NCBI RefSeq assembly: GCF_001730305.1
Contig: NZ_MIJY01000043.1
Location: forward strand, 62,001-126,000
Reading direction: 5' to 3'
DNA length: 64,000 bases
DNA from: Enterococcus termitis
GTDB taxonomy: Bacteria; Bacillota; Bacilli; Lactobacillales; Enterococcaceae
Shown: piece by piece, positions 52,220 to 61,832 of the stretch
Layout of the letters: each line of letters begins with the position of its first letter
Numbering within the stretch: the first letter of the stretch is position 1
Notes under the pieces: model-generated
The model's database searches: none
Told to the model about the DNA's origin: nothing
The model's input: only the letters and a program-made list of their open reading frames with translations
Made by a program: the position numbers and the translations under genes

Positions 52220-52341
52220 AGGATGGGACAGAAGTGTTTAATCCCGAGAAATAAGAAGGGATTGCTTCTGCTCCCACCGTTTATTCGGATTACACGTGAG
52301 TGGGACATAACTCGAAGAGTTATGTCCCACTCACGTTTTTT
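52220..52341. repeat. Dispersed terminator repeat, best-preserved copy
   Basis: Runs from GGATGGGACAGAAGTG through GCTTCTGCTCCCACCGTTTATTCGG (cited in part) to a perfect 20-bp hairpin, 52294-52313 with 52317-52336, loop GAA, then TTTTTT. It ends the YwnB gene and, read from the other side, the converging gene whose stop lies in its T tract. Related copies: 1815-1900, 11755-11825, parts of 25943-26213, and 45641-45672. Confidence 0.75.
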
Positions 52342-53503
52342 AGTAACATTTAGAACAAGCCGTTAAACCTCTCGCTTTAGCGCTTTCCAATGTATCTGGT
52401 GTATATGTGCCATTTCCACACTTGTGATTATGGTATTTAGAACCGGTTGGTGTAACTAGAACCATTTCTTGTACGCCTTGTGTATCTGGTGCTGGGGTTT
52501 CCGGTGTTTGATCCGCTGCTGCGGCCTGTTGAGCTTCTGCTGCAGCTTGTGCTTCTTCGGCCTTCTTTTGAGCCTCTGCCACTCGTTTTGCTTCTTCTTT
52601 TTTAGAGGCTAATGTTTGTTTTACAGCATTTGCGCGATTGCTTAAATCAGTATGTCCATTTGGTAATTCTTTAATTTTAGTAATCGCTTGATTGTAGTGC
52701 TCATCTGTTGGCTCTTGTTCTGCTTTTTCAACAGCTGTACGAGCTGCAGCAATTAGACTTTCAGTATGTTCTTTTTCGGTGATTTTTTCTTGAACAACTG
52801 TTAAACGCCTTAATAAAGAATCTTTATTTAGCGTAGCTTTATCAACTAAAGCAGTCGCTGAATCAAGATGTTCTTTTGTTTGTTTTGTTTCCGCCAGTTC
52901 AACAGCTTCGTAAATAGGAACATTTTCTTTAACGATCGCTAAGCGCCTGGTTAAATCTTCTTGCGTTAAGGAAGTAACCAACGTAGCGGCTTCATCATAA
53001 TTTTTTTGTGTAGGTGTATCTTCCGCAAGTGCAAGAGCTGTTTCAGCCTTTTTGATTGTTTCTTGCTCTTGTTTTTCTTCATTAAAAAAAGCAACGAAGG
53101 CTTTGGAAGGCGTGACGGTGATTGTCTTTTCTTCGTCAGCTCCCCCAAGTGTTGCAGTGAAGGTTACTTTTTTTTCTTGATCGTCTGTTAGAGTGACCTT
53201 GTAGCGAAATGTGCCGTTTTTCGTTTTGACTTTTTTTCCTTCTACATTCAGCTCGCTTTTTTCATTTGTCTTTCCTTCGATTGTTGCTATCCCCTGCTCA
53301 TTCGTCTCTACAGAATCATTATCAAACTCAAGTGTTGGTGATGATGAAGGGAAGCTGAATGCTCCAATGAATAAAAGCAGACTGATACCAGTTAACAGCA
53401 GTGGATTTTTCTTTTGCTTGTGCTGAATTTTCGCTTTTACAGATAAAACGCTTCCTACAATAATCCCCAAAACACTTAATAACCCAATAATTGCACTCAT
53501 CAT
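52340..53503 (-). CDS. Membrane-anchored protein with helical repeats and Cys/His C-terminus
   Basis: About 387 residues from the ATG at 53503 (AAAGGAGG before). Two N-terminal membrane helices (about 1-20 and 35-52), then an Ig-like beta domain (about 60-130). Three roughly 50-residue helical repeats follow (ALALAEDTPTQKNYDEA, AETKQTKEHLDSA, AEQEPTDEHYNQA motifs), then an Ala/Gln/Glu-rich coil. The last 35 residues, GSKYHNHKCGNG...ACSKCY, have the Cys/His spacing of a small metal-binding module like that in Ada and some secreted nucleases. The C-terminal part is probably outside the cell. Function unknown. Confidence 0.65.
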   Translation of the reverse strand: MMSAIIGLLSVLGIIVGSVLSVKAKIQHKQKKNPLLLTGISLLLFIGAFSFPSSSPTLEFDNDSVETNEQGIATIEGKTNEKSELNVEGKKVKTKNGTFRYKVTLTDDQEKKVTFTATLGGADEEKTITVTPSKAFVAFFNEEKQEQETIKKAETALALAEDTPTQKNYDEAATLVTSLTQEDLTRRLAIVKENVPIYEAVELAETKQTKEHLDSATALVDKATLNKDSLLRRLTVVQEKITEKEHTESLIAAARTAVEKAEQEPTDEHYNQAITKIKELPNGHTDLSNRANAVKQTLASKKEEAKRVAEAQKKAEEAQAAAEAQQAAAADQTPETPAPDTQGVQEMVLVTPTGSKYHNHKCGNGTYTPDTLESAKARGLTACSKCY

Positions 53504-53676
53504 TTTATTTTTCCTCCTTTTTTTCTTATAAACAAATTGTATCATATCTTTTCATAAAAGGTAGGAATTATACTTCTGAAATTAAAAACTAAAGACATTG
53601 TCCCGCACCAAAAAAACATACTGTGATAAAATGAGAGTAGAAATATTTGCGTATCTTAACAGAGAAGAGGAGAAAA

Positions 53677-54924
53677 ATGAAAGCAGAAATCATTGCAGTT
53701 GGTACAGAATTATTATTAGGACAAGTCGTGAATACGAATGCTACCTTTTTATCAGAAGAGTTGGCTGATTTAGGAATCGAGGTGTATTACCACACCGTTG
53801 TAGGAGATAATCCTACACGTTTAGAGCAGTTGTTGAAACAAGCGCAAGAACGGAGTGATTTAATTGTTTTATGCGGGGGCTTAGGTCCCACTGATGATGA
53901 CTTGACTAAGGATACGGTGGCAGCGCATATTCAGCATTCCTTGGTCCAAGATGAACAGGCATTGGCACAGTTACACAGCTATTTTCGCTTTTCAAAAAAT
54001 AAAATGACAGAGAATAATCTACGTCAAACGCTGATGATCGAGGGTGGTAGAGCTATTCAAAATCCAGCAGGGCTGGCAGTAGGTACCTTGATTACGGAGA
54101 AAGATACAACCTATTTACTGTTGCCAGGACCTCCTAATGAGCTAAAACCAATGTTTAAACAAAATGCCCGGCCTTTATTAGAGGAGCTTTTTCCACAGGC
54201 AGAACAATTGCTTTCAAGAGTCCTTAGATTTTATGGTATCGGAGAATCCCAGCTTGTAACGGATTTGAAAGAGTTGATCGATGGTCAGAGTAATCCAACG
54301 ATAGCCCCTTATGCTAAGCCGAATGAAGTGACCTTGCGATTGACTGCTAATGTGACAAATCATAAAAAAGGCGAGGAATTGTTGGATCAGCTTGAAGCAA
54401 AAATCATGGCACAAGTTGGAGAGTATTTCTATGGCTACGGTGATGAGAACAGCTTAGTAGAAGTAACTGTTGAGCGATTAAAGCAAGCAGGAAAAACAAT
54501 TTCTGCAGCTGAAAGTTTGACTGCCGGGCTTTTCCAAAGTACATTGGGTGATGTACCTGGTGTTTCAGAAGTTTTTAAAGGAGGCTTTGTCACATATTCT
54601 GAAAAAACCAAAGAACAGTTTTTAGGGATTGATCCAGCTATATTAGAAGAACATGGAGTTGTCAGTGAAGCCTGTGCTATCGCGATGGCTGAGCGGACAA
54701 GAGAGCTAAGTGAGGCTGACATCGCTGTTTCCTTTACAGGTGTAGCAGGACCAGAAGAACTAGAAGGTCAGCCCGCAGGAACTGTCTGGATTGGATTGGC
54801 TGAAAAAGGAAAGCCGACGATTGCAGAGCTGCAGCATTTTACACGTGATAGACGCTACATTCGCCGAAGTGCAGTAATGAAAGGCTTGGATATGATCCGC
54901 AGAGCTGTGGATCGATCAAAATAA
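53677..54924 (+). CDS. cinA: CinA-family protein
   Basis: About 415 residues from the ATG at 53677 (AGAGGAG before). N-terminal molybdopterin-binding-like domain ([46 protein letters not shown]) and C-terminal CinA domain with nicotinamide-nucleotide amidohydrolase residues ([31 protein letters not shown]). It recycles NMN and is linked to competence and recombination in streptococci. It is upstream of recA, the common Firmicute order. Confidence 0.93.
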   Translation: MKAEIIAVGTELLLGQVVNTNATFLSEELADLGIEVYYHTVVGDNPTRLEQLLKQAQERSDLIVLCGGLGPTDDDLTKDTVAAHIQHSLVQDEQALAQLHSYFRFSKNKMTENNLRQTLMIEGGRAIQNPAGLAVGTLITEKDTTYLLLPGPPNELKPMFKQNARPLLEELFPQAEQLLSRVLRFYGIGESQLVTDLKELIDGQSNPTIAPYAKPNEVTLRLTANVTNHKKGEELLDQLEAKIMAQVGEYFYGYGDENSLVEVTVERLKQAGKTISAAESLTAGLFQSTLGDVPGVSEVFKGGFVTYSEKTKEQFLGIDPAILEEHGVVSEACAIAMAERTRELSEADIAVSFTGVAGPEELEGQPAGTVWIGLAEKGKPTIAELQHFTRDRRYIRRSAVMKGLDMIRRAVDRSK

Positions 54925-54931
54925 AAAAAGG

Positions 54932-54982
54932 CGAATGTTTGTTCGTTTTTCTCTTGCTTTTTTTAAATAAACCAGTTATGAT
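54932..54982 (+). promoter_or_regulatory. recA promoter with LexA box
   Basis: CGAATGTTTGTTCG (54932-54945) differs at one base from the Firmicute LexA consensus CGAAC-N4-GTTCG. TTGCTT (54954-54959), 17-base spacer and TATGAT (54977-54982) follow. SOS control of recA is expected. Confidence 0.8.
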
Positions 54983-55033
54983 ATATTTATTGAAAAGGAA
55001 CTTAAATCGTTTATATATAAGGAGGATTATCGA

Positions 55034-56083
55034 TTGGCAGATGATCGTAAAGTGGCCTTAGATGCCGCACTAAAAAAAATCGAGAAGAACTTTGGTAAAG
55101 GTTCAGTAATGAAATTAGGAGAAAAAGTAGACCAACAAATCTCTACAATTCCTAGTGGGTCATTAGCATTAGATGTTGCATTAGGTGTCGGCGGCTATCC
55201 TCGTGGACGAATCGTTGAAGTCTATGGACCAGAGAGTTCAGGTAAAACAACCGTAGCGCTTCACGCTATTGCCTCTGTACAGAAGCAGGGCGGAACAGCT
55301 GCATTTATCGATGCTGAACATGCACTGGATCCCCAATACGCACAAAAATTAGGTGTCAATATCGATGAGCTATTACTGTCACAACCAGATACTGGTGAAC
55401 AAGGCTTAGAGATTGCAGATGCTTTAGTTTCCAGTGGAGCTATTGATATTGTTGTTATTGACTCTGTAGCAGCCTTAGTACCGCGTGCGGAGATCGATGG
55501 TGAAATGGGTGCCAGTCACGTTGGGTTACAAGCTCGGTTGATGTCACAAGCATTACGTAAGCTTTCAGGTTCAATCAACAAAACAAAAACGATTGCTATT
55601 TTCATCAATCAAATCCGTGAAAAAGTCGGAGTAATGTTTGGTAATCCTGAAACAACGCCAGGTGGGCGTGCATTGAAGTTCTACGCGACTGTTCGTTTAG
55701 AAGTAAGACGTGCTGAACAACTGAAGCAAGGAACGGATATTGTCGGTAACCGTACAAAAATCAAGGTCGTTAAAAATAAAGTAGCGCCGCCATTCAAAGT
55801 TGCTGAAGTAGATATTATGTACGGTCAAGGGATTTCTCAAGAAGGAGAACTTCTTGATATGGCTGTTGAGAAAGATATCGTCGATAAGAGTGGTGCGTGG
55901 TATAGTTACAAAGAAGAACGTATTGGTCAAGGTCGTGAAAATGTTAAAGTGTATATGCTTGAACATCCGGAAATGGTTGAAGAAGTATCGAAGCGTGTTC
56001 GTGATGCCTACGGTATTGGAGACGGAACTGCGGTTGTTGAAGTAGAAGAAGGCCAAGAAGAGTTACCGCTTGACGAAGAATAA
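55034..56083 (+). CDS. recA: Recombinase RecA
   Basis: 349 residues from a TTG start, which AAGGAGG precedes by eight bases; no ATG is available. Walker A GPESSGKT (65-72), MAW-type motifs, L1/L2 loops ([25 protein letters not shown] region; [20 protein letters not shown]) and an acidic C-terminus are complete. It promotes strand exchange and LexA self-cleavage. Confidence 0.98.
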   Translation: MADDRKVALDAALKKIEKNFGKGSVMKLGEKVDQQISTIPSGSLALDVALGVGGYPRGRIVEVYGPESSGKTTVALHAIASVQKQGGTAAFIDAEHALDPQYAQKLGVNIDELLLSQPDTGEQGLEIADALVSSGAIDIVVIDSVAALVPRAEIDGEMGASHVGLQARLMSQALRKLSGSINKTKTIAIFINQIREKVGVMFGNPETTPGGRALKFYATVRLEVRRAEQLKQGTDIVGNRTKIKVVKNKVAPPFKVAEVDIMYGQGISQEGELLDMAVEKDIVDKSGAWYSYKEERIGQGRENVKVYMLEHPEMVEEVSKRVRDAYGIGDGTAVVEVEEGQEELPLDEE

Positions 56084-56092
56084 AAAATATAA

Positions 56093-56143
56093 AAACAAAC
56101 CAAAGAAGAGCTATAGAGGCTTTTCCTTGGTTTGTTTTTTTCT
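56093..56143 (+). terminator. recA terminator
   Basis: AAACAAACCAA (56093-56103) pairs with TTGGTTTGTTT (56127-56137) with a T-rich tail. Confidence 0.85.
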
Positions 56144-56167
56144 TTGACCTAAAAACTTCAATCGAAC

Positions 56168-56197
56168 AAGCCGCTTTCAAACAGAAAGGGCTTTTTT
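56168..56197 (+). terminator. Second terminator between recA and rny
   Basis: AAGCC-G-CTTTC pairs with GAAAG-GGCTT (one bulged G), loop AAACA, then TTTTTT. It backs up the recA terminator. Confidence 0.8.
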
Positions 56198-56200
56198 AAG

Positions 56201-56229
56201 TTGACACACTGGTGCACAAACATTAGAAT
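56201..56229 (+). promoter_or_regulatory. rny promoter
   Basis: TTGACA, 17-base spacer, TAGAAT, about 110 bases before the rny start, leaving a leader with no further structure that I could name. Confidence 0.75.
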
Positions 56230-56340
56230 AAAGTTGTGTGTAAATACACGTATGCAAGTAGGCATATTGATAATTGATTATAGTTTATCAGAAAACTACA
56301 TGAATATTGAAAATTTGAAGATAGTACGGAGGTGGAAACA

Positions 56341-57897
56341 ATGGGTTTAGAAATTCTCCTCGCTATCGTCGGTTTAATTGTCGGTCTGGGTTTAGGGTTA
56401 GTCGTTGCAAAATCACGTCATGAAAAGGCTATAGATGGTGCAAAGTCTTCTGCGGCAGGTATTATTGAAAGTGCCAATAAAGAAGCAGAAACTCTGAAAA
56501 AAGAAGCTTTATTAGAAGCTAAAGAAGAAAACCAGAAGTATCGGTCAGAAATTGAAAGTGAGTTGAAAGAAAGCAAATTAGAACTGAAATCTCAAGAAAA
56601 TCGTTTACTACAAAGAGAGCAAAACTTAGATAGAAAAGATGACTCTCTTGAAAAACGTGAAAACTCACTGGAAGAAAAAGAAGATAAGCTTGGTGCTAGA
56701 CAGCAATTAATTGATGAGCGAGAAAAAGTTGTAGAAGAACTAGTTGAAAAGCAACACCAAGAAATAGAACGCATTGCTTCACTGTCAAAAGATGAAGCAA
56801 AAGATATCATCATGAAATCCACAGAAGAAGAACTAAGTCATGAATTGACTGTTATGGTCAAGGAATCAGAACAACGTGCAAAAGAAGAATCAGATCGTAA
56901 AGCGAAAAATTTACTTTCACTAGCGATTCAACGATGTGCGGCTGATTCAGTATCTGAAACAACCGTTTCAGTTGTTAGTTTACCAAATGATGAAATGAAA
57001 GGTAGAATCATCGGTCGTGAGGGACGTAATATCCGCACATTAGAGACCTTAACAGGGATCGATTTGATTATCGATGATACGCCAGAAGCAGTTGTACTTT
57101 CAGGGTTTGACCCAATCAGAAGAGAAATTGCTCGTATGACCTTAGAAAAATTGATTCAAGACGGACGGATTCATCCGGCTCGTATCGAAGAAATGGTCGA
57201 AAAGTCTCGTAAAGAAATGGATGAGCGCATTCGTGAATATGGAGAGCAAGCGGCCTTTGAAGTTGGCGCACATACTCTTCATCCAGATTTGATCAAAATT
57301 TTAGGACGTTTACGTTTCCGTACAAGTTATGGTCAAAATGTATTGAATCACTCAATTGAAGTTGCGAAACTAACAGGTGTATTAGCTGCTGAATTAGGTG
57401 AAGATGTTCAGTTAGCGAAGCGTGCAGGTTTACTTCATGATATCGGTAAAGCATTGGATCATGAGATTGAAGGATCACACGTGGAAATCGGTGCAGAGTT
57501 AGCGGCTAAGTACAAAGAAAATTCAACAGTTGTTAACGCCATCGCTTCTCACCATGGTGATGTGGAAGCAACATCCGTGATTTCTGTCTTAGTTGCAGCA
57601 GCAGATGCTTTGTCAGCTGCTAGACCTGGGGCGCGTAGCGAGTCTATGGAAAATTACATTCGCCGTTTAGAAAACTTAGAGAATATCTCTAATGGGTTCG
57701 AAGGTGTTGAATCTAGTTTTGCAGTTCAAGCTGGTCGTGAAGTACGTGTCATGGTTAAACCAGATGAAATTACAGATTTAGAAGCTGTACGTTTGGTGCG
57801 GGATATTCGTAAGAAGATTGAAGACGATCTGGATTATCCAGGCCATATCAAGGTAACAGTTATTCGTGAAACGCGTGCAGTAGATTACGCAAAATAA
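56341..57897 (+). CDS. rny: Ribonuclease Y
   Basis: About 518 residues from the ATG at 56341 (GGAGGTGG before). N-terminal membrane anchor (about 1-25), a long charged coiled coil (30-200), a KH RNA-binding domain with [15 protein letters not shown] (about 210-270) and an HD phosphohydrolase domain with [12 protein letters not shown] and IASHHGD. It is the membrane-bound endonuclease that starts mRNA decay in Firmicutes. Confidence 0.97.
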   Translation: MGLEILLAIVGLIVGLGLGLVVAKSRHEKAIDGAKSSAAGIIESANKEAETLKKEALLEAKEENQKYRSEIESELKESKLELKSQENRLLQREQNLDRKDDSLEKRENSLEEKEDKLGARQQLIDEREKVVEELVEKQHQEIERIASLSKDEAKDIIMKSTEEELSHELTVMVKESEQRAKEESDRKAKNLLSLAIQRCAADSVSETTVSVVSLPNDEMKGRIIGREGRNIRTLETLTGIDLIIDDTPEAVVLSGFDPIRREIARMTLEKLIQDGRIHPARIEEMVEKSRKEMDERIREYGEQAAFEVGAHTLHPDLIKILGRLRFRTSYGQNVLNHSIEVAKLTGVLAAELGEDVQLAKRAGLLHDIGKALDHEIEGSHVEIGAELAAKYKENSTVVNAIASHHGDVEATSVISVLVAAADALSAARPGARSESMENYIRRLENLENISNGFEGVESSFAVQAGREVRVMVKPDEITDLEAVRLVRDIRKKIEDDLDYPGHIKVTVIRETRAVDYAK

Positions 57898-57911
57898 TTT
57901 AGTCAAGTATA

Positions 57912-57951
57912 AGAAACAGTTCATGCTCACAAGCAGACTGTTTCTTTTTTT
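57912..57951 (+). terminator. rny terminator
   Basis: AGAAACAGT/ACTGTTTCT stem (9 bp) with a 16-base loop and seven T. Confidence 0.85.
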
Positions 57952-58011
57952 GTTTCAAAAAAATGAGAAAAAATTCAGAATATTTTTACTAAACCTGTCG
58001 CAGTGTTTTAA

Positions 58012-58040
58012 TTGCTATAAGCCTATAACTTTGTTATATT
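58012..58040 (+). promoter_or_regulatory. Promoter of the peptide-binding lipoprotein gene
   Basis: TTGCTA, 17-base spacer, TATATT, 37 bases before the ATG. Confidence 0.7.
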
Positions 58041-58077
58041 CGGTATAGAATTTTATTAAAACTGGGGGTTTTTTAGT

Positions 58078-59730
58078 ATGAAATTAAAGAAAAGTGCTTT
58101 TCTGGGCTTGATTGCGTTATCAAGTATTGCGTTAGCTGCCTGTGGTGGAGGTTCGAAAGATGCTGGCGGTGGTACAAGTGGAGAGGAAAAAGTATTTCGC
58201 TTAGTGGAAAGACAAGAAATGCCTAGTGCGGATCCTTCTTTAGCGACTGATGAAGTAAGTTTTGTAGCGCTGAATAATGTTTATGAAGGGATTTACCGTT
58301 TAGATAAAGATAGCAAACCTCAACCAGCCGGAGCAGCTGAAAAAGCAGAGGTCAGTGAAGACGGATTAACATACAAAATCAAATTAAGAGAAGATGCAAA
58401 ATGGACAGATGATAAGCCCGTAACCGCAGCAGACTATGTTTATGGCTGGCAAAGAACGGTTGATCCAGCGACTGGATCAGAATATGCGTACATGTTTAAT
58501 TCAGTAAAAAATGCTGAACAAATTTCTAAAGGTGACATGAAAAAAGAAGAGCTTGGAATCAAGGCTGTTGGAGATTATGAATTAGAAATCACGCTGGCAA
58601 AAGCTACGCCTTATTTCGACTATTTATTGGCTTTCCCATCCTTCTTACCTCAACGACAAGACATTGTTGAAAAATATGGCAAAGATTATACAACTGACAG
58701 TGATAAAGCTGTGTACAATGGTCCATTTACTTTGACTGATTTCGATGGTCCTGGTACAGATACAAACTGGTCTTATACTAAAAATGACACCTATTGGGAT
58801 AAAGACACTGTTAAACTAGATAAAGTAACAATCGATGTTGTAAAAGAAGCGCCAACGTCATTGAACTTATTCCAAGACGGACAATCAGATGATGTGCCAT
58901 TATCTGGTGAATTAGCACAACAAATGAAAAGTGATCCAAACTATATTATCTTAAAAGGTGCATCAACCTTCTATCTTGAACCAAATCAAATTGAAGAAGA
59001 TTCACCATATCGCAATGCCAACTTACGTAAAGCTCTATCTTACGCGATCGATCGCAAAGCGTTAGTGGATCAAATCTTGGCAAACGGCTCGACAGTTCCA
59101 ATGGGATTAGTACCAGAAGGTTTAGCTGCTAATCCGAAAACAGATGAAGATTTTGCTAAAGAATCTGGAGACGAAATCGTTTATGACGTTGACAAAGCAA
59201 AAGAATCATGGGAAAAAGCGAAACAAGAATTAGGAATCTCTACATTATCTGTTGATTTGTTGATTGACGATACGGACAATGCGAAGAAAATGGCTGAGTA
59301 CTTACAAGGCTCATTATCTGAAACACTTGACGGATTAAAAGTATCTGTTAGTCCAGTACCGTTCTCTGTACGTTTAGATCGTTCAAATAAAGGAGATTTC
59401 CAAATCGCTGTAAGTGCTTGGGGTGCCGATTATGCTGATCCAAGCAGCTTCTTAGATTTATTCGTCACTGGCAATGCATACAACAGAGGTCATTATACAA
59501 ACCCTGAGTATGATAAACTAGTAGAAAATGCAGCAACAACAAATGCTAATAATCCTGAAGCTCGCTGGCAAGATATGCTGGATGCAGAAAAGATTATTAT
59601 GGATGACATGGGTGTTGTGCCGTTGTATCAAAAAGCGGAAGCGCGCCTACGTTCGGATAAAATCAAAGACGTCGTATATCATTCAACTGGTGCTAAATAC
59701 GATTTCAAATGGACATATATTGAAGAATAA
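58078..59730 (+). CDS. oppA: Oligopeptide ABC transporter substrate-binding lipoprotein (OppA type)
   Basis: 550 residues. Signal peptide with lipobox L-A-A-C (Cys22) followed by a Gly/Ser linker. The rest is a type-5 solute-binding fold of the OppA/PrgZ group: LVERQEMPSADPSLATDEVSF, YVYGWQRTVDPATGSEYAYM, RKALSYAIDRKALVDQILANGS, and AWGADYADPSSFLDLF. It captures short peptides outside the cell. No permease or ATPase genes follow, so it must share an Opp transporter encoded elsewhere. In enterococci such orphan proteins also feed pheromone peptides to that transporter. Confidence 0.9.
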   Translation: MKLKKSAFLGLIALSSIALAACGGGSKDAGGGTSGEEKVFRLVERQEMPSADPSLATDEVSFVALNNVYEGIYRLDKDSKPQPAGAAEKAEVSEDGLTYKIKLREDAKWTDDKPVTAADYVYGWQRTVDPATGSEYAYMFNSVKNAEQISKGDMKKEELGIKAVGDYELEITLAKATPYFDYLLAFPSFLPQRQDIVEKYGKDYTTDSDKAVYNGPFTLTDFDGPGTDTNWSYTKNDTYWDKDTVKLDKVTIDVVKEAPTSLNLFQDGQSDDVPLSGELAQQMKSDPNYIILKGASTFYLEPNQIEEDSPYRNANLRKALSYAIDRKALVDQILANGSTVPMGLVPEGLAANPKTDEDFAKESGDEIVYDVDKAKESWEKAKQELGISTLSVDLLIDDTDNAKKMAEYLQGSLSETLDGLKVSVSPVPFSVRLDRSNKGDFQIAVSAWGADYADPSSFLDLFVTGNAYNRGHYTNPEYDKLVENAATTNANNPEARWQDMLDAEKIIMDDMGVVPLYQKAEARLRSDKIKDVVYHSTGAKYDFKWTYIEE

Positions 59731-59742
59731 TTTATTTAAAAA

Positions 59743-59784
59743 GGATGAGACCAGCAAGAAATTGTTGGTCTCATCCTTTTTTTT
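59743..59784 (+). terminator. oppA terminator
   Basis: GGATGAGACCA pairs with TGGTCTCATCC in a 34-base hairpin followed by eight T. Confidence 0.92.
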
Positions 59785-59959
59785 AGCAGCTATTACAAAC
59801 GAGAGAAATCATACCTGAATGATAAGATCAAAGACAACATATCGAATAAAAAACAAGCTATATTTATTAATTTTTATGTAAAAAAATAAAAATAATATAT
59901 TTTTTTGATAAATATCTTTTATTATGGAAAAAGTGCAATTTAGGATAAGGAGATGGAAT

Positions 59960-61429
59960 ATGAAGAAGATAGTTGTTTGTTTTTTTATTTTGATAGTGGC
60001 GTTTTTCTTTTCACCATTAACTAGTGAAGCTGCGACACAAATAAATTTTTATGATATTGTTACACTTACGTCTCAAGAACAAGCAGAAATTATTAAAGAG
60101 AAGCCGACCTTAAGCAATCAGTACGCACAATATAATCTTGTGTATCAAAAAGTTACTGAAGAAACTCAACCAAGTTCTAGCGAAAATTCGATAAAACCAG
60201 CTGTAGTAACTAAACAAGGAACACCGACTAAACCAACTAGACAGTCCAATCTGCCAAAAGCAGGGGAAAGTAGTCATTTGATGTGGGTCTTATATGGTAG
60301 CGGTTTTATTGCTGTTAGTCTATTTATTTTATATAAACATAAAAAATATTCAAAATTGCTACTGATCATTATCGTTCCGACCGCAATCGGTCCATCAACA
60401 GTAACTGCCTTGGCAAACGGAGAAGCGTTGATTCCAGCAGAAAGTCTCTCGTTGTCTGAAGGAGAAGTAAAAATGATTGAACCAAACGCTATCGATGGAT
60501 ATGTTTACGTAGGTTATTATCCGACCGCAGAAATACTTCCGCCGAATACTGAATCAAAAGTAAATGTAATATATGTAGATGAAAATAAAAAAGAACTCCA
60601 TGCTCCGCAAACCATTAGTGGAAAAATTGGCGAAGCCTATGATGCTTCAACAGAAGCATATAAACTATCGATTTCCGGTTATAAACTAAATGAAGCGAAT
60701 TTACCAGCCAATGCTGTGGGTGTTTTTAAAGAACAAGAACAAACTATTGTTTATGAATACCAAAAAGAAACAACACAACAAGGGAAAGTAACTGTGCGTT
60801 ATTTGAATAGTAGTGGCGAAGAAATTCAGGCTTCAGAGCAATTAAATGGTGAACTAGGAGAAAGCTTTCAAGTGACAGCAAAAGATATTCCTGGTTTCTT
60901 ATTTGAACAAGCATCTGGCGCATTGGATGGTGTATTTACGTCGGAGGAGCTTGTGATCAATTTATATTACACAGATGAAGTAACGATCAATATTCATTAT
61001 ATCGATAAATGGACGAAGCAGCCGCTGACATTAACGTCAATCACTACCTATGCGGAGTATCTAAGACCAGAGATTAATGACATTGATGATTACTATTTTA
61101 CCAGTACCTATAATGGACAAACGTATGCTCAAGGTGTTACAGTCCCATCAGATCAATTAACAGTTAAAGTTGGAACAAACTATACACTACCAAAAGAAAT
61201 CAGATTTTTGATAACCAAGCCGACAGGAGAAACAATGAATACACTTGATTTCCCTAATCCAATCGAAGAATTAGGCTGGACCATAGCAATCGACAGTTAT
61301 TCAAACTTCTTGTTTTTCTCTGAAAAGCCAGAGTATATTCCTGTTAATTATACGGGAGTTGCTGATCAAATATCAATTGACGTTACGTATGAAGTGACGT
61401 ATATCCCAACAGTAATTCCTGAACCGTAA
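59960..61429 (+). CDS. Surface protein with internal LPKAG sorting signal and MucBP repeats
   Basis: About 489 residues from the ATG at 59960 (AAGGAG before). Order: signal peptide (1-25); a short extracellular part; at 98-102 LPKAG followed by a membrane helix (about 107-125) and KHKKYSK, which is a complete sortase signal. Then comes a second hydrophobic segment ending TALA-NGE (about 133-152) that itself looks like a signal peptide, followed by at least two MucBP domains (from about 185 and 260) and a third beta region. A sorting signal should be C-terminal, so this looks like a fusion of a small anchored protein with a secreted MucBP protein. The C-terminus has no anchor. Confidence 0.75.
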   Translation: MKKIVVCFFILIVAFFFSPLTSEAATQINFYDIVTLTSQEQAEIIKEKPTLSNQYAQYNLVYQKVTEETQPSSSENSIKPAVVTKQGTPTKPTRQSNLPKAGESSHLMWVLYGSGFIAVSLFILYKHKKYSKLLLIIIVPTAIGPSTVTALANGEALIPAESLSLSEGEVKMIEPNAIDGYVYVGYYPTAEILPPNTESKVNVIYVDENKKELHAPQTISGKIGEAYDASTEAYKLSISGYKLNEANLPANAVGVFKEQEQTIVYEYQKETTQQGKVTVRYLNSSGEEIQASEQLNGELGESFQVTAKDIPGFLFEQASGALDGVFTSEELVINLYYTDEVTINIHYIDKWTKQPLTLTSITTYAEYLRPEINDIDDYYFTSTYNGQTYAQGVTVPSDQLTVKVGTNYTLPKEIRFLITKPTGETMNTLDFPNPIEELGWTIAIDSYSNFLFFSEKPEYIPVNYTGVADQISIDVTYEVTYIPTVIPEP

Positions 61430-61445
61430 AATAAAATGAAAGCTA

Positions 61446-61483
61446 AAAAGGCACTGCGAATTTTTTCGCAATGCCTTTTTTGA
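61446..61483. terminator. Bidirectional terminator
   Basis: AAAAGGCA-TGCG pairs with CGCA-TGCCTTTT (one C-A mismatch in the middle), with T and A tracts on the two sides. It serves the MucBP gene and the converging small surface-protein gene. Confidence 0.85.
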
Positions 61484-61493
61484 TTTTGAAAAG

Positions 61494-61832
61494 TCAAAAA
61501 CGAGCTGATCCAAAAAGAAAAATACCAGAAAAACTGCGTAATAGTTCACCATAATGAGAGGTGTGCTTGGGAATGGAAGGAAGCGTTGTAGTAGTCGGTT
61601 CTACTGTAATCAGTTGGGACGGAACGCCGTTCTTTTTTTTTCGATAAACAAATACTACTTCTTGTGTGTCCTCTGAAAATTGCCCTTCATACACGTTGGA
61701 GCTATTGACTAACTCCCAGTGCTGTTCTTCTTCTCCCTTAGCATAATAAATAATCAGTGTGGGTTGAACAACTAAAACGAAGCTTAGCAGAATGATCAAA
61801 AAATATAATTTAAAAGAGTGTATTTTTTTCAT
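61494..61832 (-). CDS. Small secreted protein with partial MucBP and degenerate sorting signal
   Basis: 112 residues. A long N-terminal hydrophobic signal segment (8-30) is followed by HWELVNSSNVYEGQFSEDT...VFVYRKK, which looks like the second half of a MucBP domain. A Thr-rich stretch and TLPSIPKHTSHYGELLRSFSGIFLFGSARF (cited only by its parts LPSIP and SGIFLFG) follow, a sorting-signal-like end with a broken LPxTG and no basic tail. Its start overlaps the end of the Mga-type gene by 23 bases, so it is co-transcribed with it. It may be a decayed surface protein. Confidence 0.5.
   Translation of the reverse strand: MKKIHSFKLYFLIILLSFVLVVQPTLIIYYAKGEEEQHWELVNSSNVYEGQFSEDTQEVVFVYRKKKNGVPSQLITVEPTTTTLPSIPKHTSHYGELLRSFSGIFLFGSARF

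Noticed and set aside
56592-56822. Minus-strand Ser-rich ORF inside rny
   Set aside because: A shadow of the coiled-coil codons of rny on the other strand. Many similar antisense ORFs across the window were dropped for the same reason.
58078-58143. Sex-pheromone peptide hidden in the OppA-like signal peptide
   Set aside because: Enterococcal pheromones do come from lipoprotein signal peptides, but this one has no recognisable match to a known pheromone, and any hydrophobic signal would look alike.
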